From the NCBI GenBank assembly GCA_016297535.1, contig JAEDGL010000162.1, positions 1-5,348 of the forward strand: a stretch of DNA of 5,348 nucleotides, given 5' to 3'. Source of the DNA: Clostridia bacterium. GTDB taxonomy: Bacteria; Bacillota; Clostridia; Christensenellales; Aristaeellaceae. The notes below the pieces were generated by a model. The model saw nothing but the letters and a program-made list of their open reading frames with translations. It was not told the origin of the DNA and ran no database searches. The translations under genes were made by a program, and so were the position numbers. Positions 1 to 5,348 of this stretch are shown one piece after another. How positions within the stretch are numbered: the stretch's first letter is position 1; each line of letters begins with the position of its first letter.

Positions 1-16
1 TCAAGCGAGCTTGTCT

Positions 17-45
17 ATAATATCACCATTGATACCTCTTGTCAA
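17..45 (-). promoter_or_regulatory. Strong leftward sigma-A type promoter (divergent from ger operon)
   Basis: Read on the minus strand, a perfect -35 hexamer TTGACA lies at 45-40. A 17-base spacer (39-23) separates it from a TATTAT -10 hexamer at 22-17, which matches 5 of 6 consensus positions. The -10 is preceded by TGA, which forms an extended -10 (TGn) element. Transcription should start near position 10 and run off the left edge, so the gene it serves is not visible. This is among the best matches to a vegetative promoter that a sequence can show. No start codon belonging to the leftward gene can be assigned inside the window. Confidence 0.75.
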
Positions 46-49
46 CACC

Positions 50-77
50 TTTTTTTCGTTTTTTTGAAACTTTTTTT
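50..77 (-). promoter_or_regulatory. Phased A-tracts / UP-like element upstream of the leftward promoter
   Basis: Three runs of seven T on the + strand (A7 on the minus strand) lie at 50-56, 59-65 and 71-77, with centres 9 and 12 bases apart, close to helical phase. They begin four bases upstream of the leftward -35 hexamer. A-tracts in this position are known to bind the alpha-subunit C-terminal domain of RNA polymerase and to bend DNA. Their use here is inferred from position. They stand out sharply against the GC-rich surroundings. Confidence 0.5.
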
Positions 78-94
78 GGTTTGCCAAAAACCGT

Positions 95-125
95 TGTATC
101 ATCAGGGTTTGAGCTGCGCATACTG
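95..125 (+). promoter_or_regulatory. Candidate sigma-G (forespore) promoter of the ger operon
   Basis: A -10 like CATACTG at 119-125 matches the forespore sigma-G consensus CATACTA at 6 of 7 positions. Eighteen bases upstream, TGTATC at 95-100 matches the -35 consensus TGAATA at 4 of 6. The predicted start near 132 leaves a short leader of about 20 bases before the AUG, with the ribosome site at 141-147. The gerA operon of Bacillus subtilis is known to be transcribed by sigma-G, so this is the expected promoter class. I found no good sigma-A promoter for gerAA on the + strand between 60 and 140. Confidence 0.55.
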
Positions 126-151
126 GTTTTATCAATTCACAGGAGGGCAAA

Positions 152-1627
152 ATGCAGCCAACGTTTTCCAAAAACATCCGCAGCAATATGGCCTTTTTGG
201 AGGAGGCTTTGCACCTGAAGGACAACAGCGATCTGGTCAAGCGCGAGTTTTCCTCCATGGGGCTTGATTGCGTGCTGTATTTTGTGGACGGGCTGACCGG
301 CTCAACGGGGGCGGCGGATTATCTGCTGCGTCCGCTGATGAGCTGCCGGGAGCCCTACCGCGGGATGGACGCGCTGCAAACGGCGATGCGCAGCCTGATT
401 GTATCGCCGGAGGTAAAGGCGGAGCCACAGCCATCCAGCGCCATCGACGATCTGATGCACGGGCAATGCCTGATTTTGATGGACGGCGTAAACCAGGCCA
501 TCATTGTGGATGCGCGGCAGTATGTCAAGCGCAGCGTATCCACCCCGCAGACGGAGACGGTGGTCATCGGCCCGCACGAGGCCTTTACCGAGCCATTGCG
601 CGACAACCTGACGCTTTTGCACCGCGTTTTGCCAACGGAGCAACTGATTTGCAAAATGCTGTCGGTAGGCCGTCAGGTGCACACGCAGCTTTCGCTGTGC
701 TATCTGCACGGCGTGTGCCCGCAGGAAACGGTGGATGAAATTCTGTCCCGGATCAACGCCTGCGCCATTGATGATGTGCAGGGCTCCGGCATGCTTGCCC
801 AGCTGTTGGAGGATGATCCCTTTGCGCCGCTTCCGCAGCTTGTATCCACCGAGCGGCCGGACCGCGCGGCAAGCTTTCTGCTGGAGGGGCAGGCCGTTTT
901 GCTGATGGACGGAAGCCCCCGGGCACTGGCCATGCCGGTAAGCCTGTGGCATTTGTTTCATGCGCCGGATGACAGCTACATGCGCTGGCAGTACGGCACC
1001 TTTATGCGCTTTATCCGCATGATCGGGGCGGTTGTGGCGCTACTGCTGCCTGCGGTGTTTGTAAGCATTGTCATGTATCACCCCATTGCGCTGCCCATGA
1101 GCCTGCTGACCAACATCATCCAGAGCCGGTCGGTCATTTCCATCAGCCTGTTTACCGAGGCGCTGCTCATGCTTACGGTGTTTGATCTGATCAATGAGGC
1201 CGGCACGCGCATTCCCGGGCTGCTGGGCAGCTCCTTCGGGCTGGTCAGCGCGCTCATCCTTGGCACGGCCGCGGTGGATGCGGGCATGGTAAGCCCGCTT
1301 CTGCTGATTGTGGTGGCCATGAGCGGCCTTGGCAGCTATGCCCTGCCGGATTACTCGCTGAGCTTTGCTTTTCGCATGGGGCAGATGCTTTTGCTGATCG
1401 CGGGCGGGCTGATGGGTTTGCCCGGGGTTTGCCTGGTGAGCGTTGCCATTGTGATGCGCGTGGCGGGCATGCACAGCCTGGGCCGTCCCTATCTTGCCCC
1501 CAGCACGCCCAAACGCGCGCGCAATCCCGATCTGGTTGTGCGCGCGCCGGTGTACCGCCAGCGCCTGCGCAGCTATCTTGCCCGGCCGGGACGCATGCTG
1601 CGCGCGCGCGGGCGGATGCGAAAATAA
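152..1627 (+). CDS. gerAA: Spore germinant receptor subunit A (GerA family, GerAA-like)
   Basis: This is the large subunit of a GerA-type germinant receptor, acting in the spore inner membrane with the two proteins encoded downstream. Its 491 residues match the usual family length. Residues 1 to about 265 form the soluble N-terminal domain, with family patterns such as IGPHEAFTEPLRDN (139-152), TERPDRAASFLLEG (233-246) and LMDGSPRALAMP (251-262). A membrane region follows at about 287-437, with segments near 287-309, 363-376, 379-399 and 410-437. The conserved block NEAGTRIP (348-355), GTAAVDAGMVSP (371-382) and the C-terminal SLGRPYLAP (442-450) confirm the family. The last 38 residues hold 12 Arg. 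The start is set by AGGAGGG at 141-147, five bases after whose GGAGG core comes the ATG. Some usually conserved positions in the core segment 325-350 differ (see findings). Which germinant it responds to, and which paralogue (gerA, gerB, gerK) it matches, cannot be told from sequence; the symbol is a family label. Confidence 0.93.
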   Translation: MQPTFSKNIRSNMAFLEEALHLKDNSDLVKREFSSMGLDCVLYFVDGLTGSTGAADYLLRPLMSCREPYRGMDALQTAMRSLIVSPEVKAEPQPSSAIDDLMHGQCLILMDGVNQAIIVDARQYVKRSVSTPQTETVVIGPHEAFTEPLRDNLTLLHRVLPTEQLICKMLSVGRQVHTQLSLCYLHGVCPQETVDEILSRINACAIDDVQGSGMLAQLLEDDPFAPLPQLVSTERPDRAASFLLEGQAVLLMDGSPRALAMPVSLWHLFHAPDDSYMRWQYGTFMRFIRMIGAVVALLLPAVFVSIVMYHPIALPMSLLTNIIQSRSVISISLFTEALLMLTVFDLINEAGTRIPGLLGSSFGLVSALILGTAAVDAGMVSPLLLIVVAMSGLGSYALPDYSLSFAFRMGQMLLLIAGGLMGLPGVCLVSVAIVMRVAGMHSLGRPYLAPSTPKRARNPDLVVRAPVYRQRLRSYLARPGRMLRARGRMRK

Positions 1628-1642
1628 ATCCTCACACAAATC

Positions 1643-1647
1643 GGAGG
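1643..1647 (+). promoter_or_regulatory. Ribosome binding site that fixes the gerAB start
   Basis: GGAGG five bases before the ATG at 1653 sits in the 25-base gap after the gerAA stop. The open frame extends upstream to 1494, inside gerAA, but none of that extension has a comparable ribosome site, so 1653 is the supported start. Confidence 0.8.
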
Positions 1648-1652
1648 TTTGC

Positions 1653-2711
1653 ATGCAATCCCTTTTCAAACAGACCAGAACACGGGTACACACGCCCCAG
1701 GCTCAGCAGCGCGAGCGCGAGCGGGGATTATTATCCGCCGCCCGCAGCTGCGCTGCCATACAGCTGGGCACGCAGCTGCTGCTATGGATTTTCTTTTACG
1801 GCTACGATCAGGCGCAGCAGGCCGTGTGGCAATCCGCGCTGATGCTGCTGTTGCCGCTGGGCGCGCTGTGGCTGGTGTGGAAAAGCGCCGCGGCGGATCA
1901 TCCCGCGGGCAAATGGTGGATGCTTCCGCTGCTGCTTTGCCTGCTTGCGGACGCCGCGCTCATGGTAACGGCGCTTGGCGGCTTTGTGAGCCAGCTGGTG
2001 CCCAACGATCCCGCATGGGTGCCGGGCCTGCTTTCGGTTGGCATATGCTATCTGGCGGCGCTGCGCTCCCGGGAGCGCGGCGTCAAATACGGCTCGGCCG
2101 TGATGGCCGTGCCGCTGGTGGTGCTATTGCTTTTTGGCACGGTGTTTCTGCGCGCCAGCACACGGTCGGACCGTATGTGGCCCATTCTGGGCGACGGCCT
2201 GCTTTCCACCGCCAAAAGCGCTCTGGGCGGCATAGGCGCGGTTTGGAACGTTTCTATTTTGTTTGCGCTGCCGCGAAGACCCAAAGTTTTGTGGAAATCC
2301 TGCGGCTGGGCGGTTGTGCCCTGGGCGCTTTGCACGGTATGTGCGGTATGGTTCGGGTTTGTCAGGCCGTGGGCGGCGGGCGATGATCTGGCCATTTCGG
2401 AAAAAATGATGGGGCTTGCGCGCCATGCGCACAGCGTTATCCTGTATGAAATGAGCGGCATCCTGTGGATGCTGCTGATTCCCACCTCGCTGATCGCCTG
2501 CTTTTCCACCGGGGGCGAGCTGCTCACCCGCGCCTTTCCCCGCATGCCGCTGTGGGCGGCGCTGCTGCCCGTGCCGGCGCTGGCCTGCACGGCGGCGCTG
2601 GCGTTTCCCGAAAACATCTTTGGCCTTTTGGGCACGGCGCTGCCGTGGCGCTGGGTCATCAGCCTGATCTGCGGGCTGGGGCTTGTTATTGCTGGCCGGA
2701 GGCAAAAATGA
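1653..2711 (+). CDS. gerAB: Spore germinant receptor subunit B (GerAB-like, APC-superfamily permease fold)
   Basis: This is the integral membrane subunit of the receptor. In studied homologues it has a ten-helix, amino-acid-permease-like fold and binds the germinant. The 352-residue product is slightly short for the family (about 360-370). I count roughly ten hydrophobic segments, near residues 31-50, 60-77, 89-111, 121-137, 147-167, 189-206, 216-238, 262-285, 300-318 and 330-348. LGTQLLLW (38-45) fits the usual first helix. MWPILGDGLLSTAKSAL (175-191) fits the family's N-x-x-P-x-L-x-x-G signature. The first 25 residues are an unusually charged cytosolic tail (RTRVHT, QRERERG). Overall similarity to the family is weaker than for GerAA, so the call rests on topology, the PILGDG motif and position between subunits A and C. 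It ends in a TGA that overlaps the gerAC start. Confidence 0.85.
   Translation: MQSLFKQTRTRVHTPQAQQRERERGLLSAARSCAAIQLGTQLLLWIFFYGYDQAQQAVWQSALMLLLPLGALWLVWKSAAADHPAGKWWMLPLLLCLLADAALMVTALGGFVSQLVPNDPAWVPGLLSVGICYLAALRSRERGVKYGSAVMAVPLVVLLLFGTVFLRASTRSDRMWPILGDGLLSTAKSALGGIGAVWNVSILFALPRRPKVLWKSCGWAVVPWALCTVCAVWFGFVRPWAAGDDLAISEKMMGLARHAHSVILYEMSGILWMLLIPTSLIACFSTGGELLTRAFPRMPLWAALLPVPALACTAALAFPENIFGLLGTALPWRWVISLICGLGLVIAGRRQK
2698..2711 (+). promoter_or_regulatory. gerAB-gerAC coupling site (ribosome site plus ATGA overlap)
   Basis: GGAGG at 2698-2702 lies within the last codons of gerAB, five bases before the ATG at 2708. The start and the gerAB stop share ATGA (2708-2711). This arrangement usually means translational coupling, which would help keep the subunits in matched amounts. 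It also fixes the gerAC start, which is confirmed by the lipoprotein signal beginning right there. Confidence 0.85.
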
Positions 2712-3778
2712 AAAAGCTGTTTCTTCTATTATTATTGGGTCCCCTGCTCAGCTCATGCAGCTTTGTCAACCTGGAACGGCAGATCTACCCCATCTGCATC
2801 AGCGTGGATGCCACGGACGACGGCCGGTTTCTGCTGGCCATTCAGGCGCCGCGCTCCAGCGGCACGGGCAGCGACAGCGCAAGCTACGACATTGTATCCG
2901 CCACCGGCGAAACCCTGCAGGAGGCCCTGCGCCTGCTCAGCGCGTCCACGCCGTATCCGCTCAATTTCAGCCAGATCCGGCTGTGCATCATCGGTTACCG
3001 GCTGGCCTCCACCACGCCGCTGCGGCCGCTTCTGCGCGTGCTGATGGAGCAGCCCACCATGCGCCCCACCGCCTATGTAAGCATTGCCCTGGGCAGGGGG
3101 CTGGATGTGCTGCAAAACCAGCAGCCGGATTTTGGCATGAGACTGAGCACCCACCTTACCCTTTTGCTGGACCGGCTGCGGCAGGAATCCATCCTGCCGG
3201 ACAGCACCCTGTCCGCCTGCGTGCGCGAGCTGAGCGACGGCCGGTGCGACCTGCTCATTGGCCTGTGCGCGGTCAACCAGCGCCTGGTTAAGCAGGAGGA
3301 AAGCGCCGGGCAGGATTCCTCCGGCCAGGATGGCGGCGGCTCGTCTCCGGCCTTTGCTCCCGGCCAGCCCGGGCAGCAGGAGCTGCTGCCCCAAAACGTT
3401 CTGGCCGGCATGATGAACCACACCAGCCCCAACCCCGTGGAATACCTGGGCTCGGCCGCGGTCAGCGAGGGACGGGTATCCGGCGTGCTTACGGCGGATG
3501 AAACCCAGCTGGCCCTGCGGCTGCTGAACGAAGCCCAGCGCCGCGTGGCACGCCATGGGGAGGAATTGCAACTGCAGATTGTATTAAAACAGAAAAGCGA
3601 TCTTGCCCTTGAAACGCAGCGCGTGGAGCAGCTGGTGCAAAAGCTGCAGGTGCTGGACAGCGACGCGCTGCTGTTTGGCGGCATCTGCTCCATGGGCTTT
3701 TCCACCAACGCGCAATGGGACGCGTACGGCTTTCGCAGCCGGTATCATCAGGCGGGCGTTGCGGTAACGGTGGAATAA
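2708..3778 (+). CDS. gerAC: Spore germinant receptor lipoprotein subunit C (Ger(x)C family, GerAC-like)
   Basis: This is the lipoprotein subunit of the receptor, expected on the outer face of the spore inner membrane. Residues 1-16 are a lipoprotein signal peptide (MKKLFLLLLLGPLL) ending in the lipobox LSSC, with Cys17 as the lipid-bearing residue after cleavage. The 356-residue product is a little shorter than typical members (about 370-400). Family features include YPICISVD (27-34), GETLQEALRLLS (67-78), LNFSQIRLCIIGYRLA (85-100) and the second-domain block EYLGSAAVSEGRVSGVLTADET (in 245-266). A low-complexity Gln/Ser/Gly/Pro linker occupies about 196-225. The C-terminal domain ends at QWDAYGFRSRYHQAGVAVTVE without the last strand usually seen. 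The common GCWD-type motif after the lipid Cys is replaced by CSFVNLERQ. It overlaps gerAB by four bases. Confidence 0.9.
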   Translation: MKKLFLLLLLGPLLSSCSFVNLERQIYPICISVDATDDGRFLLAIQAPRSSGTGSDSASYDIVSATGETLQEALRLLSASTPYPLNFSQIRLCIIGYRLASTTPLRPLLRVLMEQPTMRPTAYVSIALGRGLDVLQNQQPDFGMRLSTHLTLLLDRLRQESILPDSTLSACVRELSDGRCDLLIGLCAVNQRLVKQEESAGQDSSGQDGGGSSPAFAPGQPGQQELLPQNVLAGMMNHTSPNPVEYLGSAAVSEGRVSGVLTADETQLALRLLNEAQRRVARHGEELQLQIVLKQKSDLALETQRVEQLVQKLQVLDSDALLFGGICSMGFSTNAQWDAYGFRSRYHQAGVAVTVE

Positions 3779-3790
3779 TTGCCGAAGACC

Positions 3791-3820
3791 TTGCCATTTC
3801 TCCGTGCTTCATGATATAGT
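3791..3820 (+). promoter_or_regulatory. Candidate sigma-A promoter for the MATE gene
   Basis: TTGCCA at 3791-3796 and TATAGT at 3815-3820 are separated by 18 bases, a good vegetative promoter match (5 of 6 at each hexamer). The start would be near 3827, giving a leader of about 39 bases. It lies just past the gerAC stop. The transporter can therefore be expressed in growing cells independently of the sporulation operon. Confidence 0.6.
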
Positions 3821-3843
3821 AAGAGCGTTTGCCTTTTATCATG
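3810..3843 (+). repeat. 7-bp inverted repeat CATGATA...TATCATG around the MATE promoter start
   Basis: CATGATA (3810-3816) and its exact reverse complement TATCATG (3837-3843) are separated by 20 bases. The left arm overlaps the -10 hexamer and the right arm lies just after the predicted start. This placement would suit a repressor operator, but no regulator gene is in view, and a repeat of this size could arise by chance. Confidence 0.3.
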
Positions 3844-3865
3844 CTTTTGAAACGGAGAAAGTCCC

Positions 3866-5272
3866 ATGACGCAAAAGAAATGGACCCGCCTTTTGATTGG
3901 CGACAAAGCGTTCTACAAATCCCTTTTGGCCATTGCGGTTCCCATCATGCTGCAAAATGGCCTGACCAACCTGGTTTCGCTTTTGGACAATGTGATGGTT
4001 GGCGCGGTGGGCACCGAGCAGATGAGCGGCGTATCCATCGTGAACCAGCTGCTGTTTGTGTTTAACCTGTGCGTGTTCGGCGGCCTGGGCGGCGCGGGCA
4101 TTTATACAGCGCAATTTTACGGCAAAAAGGATACGCAGGGCGTGCAGTACACCTTCCGGTTCAAAATGATGCTGGTGCTGTCGCTGCTGCTGGCGGGGCT
4201 GTTTGTTTTTACGCTGTTTTATGAGCCGTTGATTGCCATGTACCTGCACGAGGGCAGCGAGACGGGCGATATTGCCGCTACAGCCGCCTATGGCGCCAAA
4301 TACATGAAGGTGATGCTCTGGGGCCTTCTGCCCTTTGCCATCCAGCAGGCCTACGGCAGCACCCTGCGTGAAACGGGCGAAACGCTGCTGCCCATGAAGG
4401 CCGGCATCGCTGCCATCCTGATCAATCTGGTGCTGAATTACGTGCTCATCTTTGGCCATTTTGGCGTACCGGCCATGGGCGTGGAGGGCGCGGCGCTGGC
4501 CACGGTGATCTCGCGCTATGTGGAATGCCTGATTATTGTGATCTGGACGCACCGCCATACCCTGCGCGCGGCGTTCATTGTGGGCGCGTACAAAACCATG
4601 CGCGTGCCGGGAGAGCTGGTAAAGGATATCTTCAAGCGCGGCATGCCCCTGCTGGTGAACGAGGCGCTGTGGTCCTCCGGCATGGCCATCCGGGTGCAAA
4701 GCTTTTCCACCCGCGGGCTGGCCATGGTGGCGGCGCTCAACATTTCCACCACCATTTCCAACCTGTTTAACGTGGTGTGGATGGCGCTGGGCGTGGCGGT
4801 AAGCATTGTGATTGGCCAGCAGCTGGGCGCTAACGAGTTTGAAAAGGCCAAGCAGAGCGTTTGGCGCATTATGGCCTTTTCCGTGGTCAGCGCCGCCGGC
4901 ATGGGCCTGCTGATGTTTGCCTTTGCGCCGCTGTTTCCCCACATTTACAACACCACCGAAGAGGTGCGCAGCATCGCCACGGGGCTTATTCGCATTGTGG
5001 GTCTGGCGGCGCCCATCCACTCGTTCTGTCATGCCTCGTACTTTACGCTGCGCTCCGGCGGCAAAACGTGGATCACCTTCCTGTTTGACGCCGGTTACCT
5101 GTGGGTCATCTCCATCCCCCTGGCAAGGCTTTTGGCCATTGGCACCACCTGGCCCATTCTGCTGGTTTACGCCCTGTGCGAATACGTGGACATTACCAAG
5201 GCTCTTCTGGGCTTTGTGATGATTAAAAAGGGCGTGTGGATCCACAACATTGTGGGCGGAGAAACCAAATAA
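3866..5272 (+). CDS. MATE-family efflux transporter
   Basis: This is a cytoplasmic-membrane transporter of the multidrug and toxic compound extrusion family, which exports organic compounds in exchange for Na+ or H+. The substrate cannot be predicted. The 468 residues are the usual length for twelve helices in two similar halves. The first half has AIAVPIMLQN (22-31), DNVMVGAVG (41-49), GAGIYTAQFYGKKD (76-89) and the family block RETGETLLP followed by NLVLNYVLIFG and GVEGAALATVISR (168-217). The second half has GMPLLVNEALWSSG (259-272), STTISNLFNVVWMALG (294-309) and IGQQLGANEFEKAK (316-329). The start follows GGAG at 3854-3857, eight bases before the ATG. The gene is 87 bases after gerAC with its own predicted promoter. 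No link of its function to germination is evident. Confidence 0.93.
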   Translation: MTQKKWTRLLIGDKAFYKSLLAIAVPIMLQNGLTNLVSLLDNVMVGAVGTEQMSGVSIVNQLLFVFNLCVFGGLGGAGIYTAQFYGKKDTQGVQYTFRFKMMLVLSLLLAGLFVFTLFYEPLIAMYLHEGSETGDIAATAAYGAKYMKVMLWGLLPFAIQQAYGSTLRETGETLLPMKAGIAAILINLVLNYVLIFGHFGVPAMGVEGAALATVISRYVECLIIVIWTHRHTLRAAFIVGAYKTMRVPGELVKDIFKRGMPLLVNEALWSSGMAIRVQSFSTRGLAMVAALNISTTISNLFNVVWMALGVAVSIVIGQQLGANEFEKAKQSVWRIMAFSVVSAAGMGLLMFAFAPLFPHIYNTTEEVRSIATGLIRIVGLAAPIHSFCHASYFTLRSGGKTWITFLFDAGYLWVISIPLARLLAIGTTWPILLVYALCEYVDITKALLGFVMIKKGVWIHNIVGGETK

Positions 5273-5296
5273 AAAAGATTCTGCCGAAGCGGTCAG
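5271..5296 (-). terminator. Possible intrinsic terminator for a leftward transcript entering from the right
   Basis: Read on the minus strand, CTGACCGCTTCGGCAG (5296-5281) folds into a 6-bp stem with one bulged base and a three-base loop. AATC and a run of six T (5276-5271) follow. This looks like an intrinsic terminator for a gene converging from the right. The four-base gap before the T run weakens it. Confidence 0.35.
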
Positions 5297-5298
5297 CT

Positions 5299-5333
5299 TG
5301 TCGAAAAAGCTCGCTTCGCGATCTTTTCCGACA
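5299..5333 (+). terminator. Hairpin after the MATE gene, probable terminator
   Basis: GTCGAAAAAGCTCGC (5300-5314) pairs with GCGATCTTTTCCGAC (5318-5332) around a TTC loop, with 13 of 15 pairs matched. One further T-A pair (5299/5333) closes the base. The GC-rich tip is flanked by an A run on the left and TCTTTT on the right, the pattern of a compact bidirectional terminator. No T run follows the full stem before the window ends at 5348, so the mode of action is uncertain. It begins 26 bases after the MATE stop codon. Confidence 0.5.
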
Positions 5334-5348
5334 GAAACTGGCGGAAAT

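Noticed and set aside
3..12. Ten-base match AAGCTCGCTT (minus strand here, plus strand at 5307-5316) at the two ends of the window
   Set aside because: It is a short, nearly self-symmetric sequence. The flanks do not match, so it is most likely chance rather than terminal repeats of a mobile element.
50..77. T7 runs considered as a terminator for a rightward gene upstream
   Set aside because: No stable GC-rich hairpin precedes them, and their position fits better as A-tracts upstream of the leftward promoter.
96..106. Eleven-base direct match GTATCATCAGG with 3742-3752
   Set aside because: Several 11-base matches are expected by chance in a window of this size, and the second copy lies inside gerAC coding sequence.
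1..258. Minus-strand 85-residue open frame covering the left intergenic region and the gerAA start
   Set aside because: It overlaps the gerAA start, the predicted promoters and the A-tracts, is rich in Lys from the A runs, and has no ribosome site.
1494..1652. Upstream extension of gerAB overlapping the end of gerAA
   Set aside because: The extension is out-of-frame translation of gerAA with no ribosome site, while GGAGG at 1643 supports the start at 1653.
2465..2707. Upstream extension of gerAC within gerAB
   Set aside because: The lipoprotein signal starts at 2708 with a matching ribosome site, and the upstream residues are a shadow of GerAB.
3829..4065. Possible small leader frame overlapping the MATE start (TTG at 3829 or ATG at 3841)
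   Set aside because: It has no ribosome site, and most of the frame is a shadow of the MATE coding sequence.
3839..5245. Long minus-strand frame of 468 codons opposite the MATE gene
   Set aside because: Its composition is rich in His, Gln, Gly and Arg with no family features. It is a GC-rich antisense shadow of a clearly real transporter gene.

Overview
The window holds a complete three-gene germinant-receptor operon of the GerA type (gerAA-gerAB-gerAC), followed by a separate gene for a MATE-family multidrug/metabolite efflux transporter, all on the + strand. The Ger operon marks the source as an endospore-forming Firmicute. The GC-rich coding sequence, strong GGAGG Shine-Dalgarno sites and AT-rich intergenic DNA suggest a high-GC member of the Clostridia (possibly an Oscillospirales-type lineage) rather than a Bacillus. 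That placement is inference from composition and gene content.

Layout. Positions 1-151 are an AT-rich divergent intergenic region. It carries a near-consensus, A-tract-enriched vegetative (sigma-A type) promoter firing leftward out of the window. It also carries a rightward candidate forespore sigma-G promoter placed just upstream of gerAA. Positions 152-2711 and 2708-3778 encode GerAA (491 aa), GerAB (352 aa) and GerAC (356 aa). There is a 25-base gap between the first two genes and a 4-base ATGA overlap between the last two. All three genes have a GGAGG site exactly 5 bases from the ATG. Positions 3779-3865 contain a candidate sigma-A promoter (TTGCCA-18-TATAGT), a 7-bp inverted repeat and the ribosome site for the MATE gene, with no visible terminator for the ger operon. 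The MATE gene (468 aa) runs from 3866 to 5272. It is followed by two hairpins that look like terminator elements.

How the genes work together. By family knowledge, GerAA, GerAB and GerAC assemble in the spore inner membrane. GerAB is the APC-superfamily-like ligand-binding subunit, GerAA a large membrane subunit, and GerAC a lipoprotein. Together they sense a germinant, and germinant binding triggers ion and dipicolinic acid release. The predicted sigma-G promoter fits expression in the forespore. The MATE gene has its own vegetative-type promoter and is probably a neighbour rather than part of the receptor.

I see no clear new system here. The most interesting points are the divergence of the GerAA core segment and of GerAB from the usual family pattern, the back-to-back vegetative and sporulation promoters with phased A-tracts, and the TATCA/TGATA half-sites in both intergenic regions.
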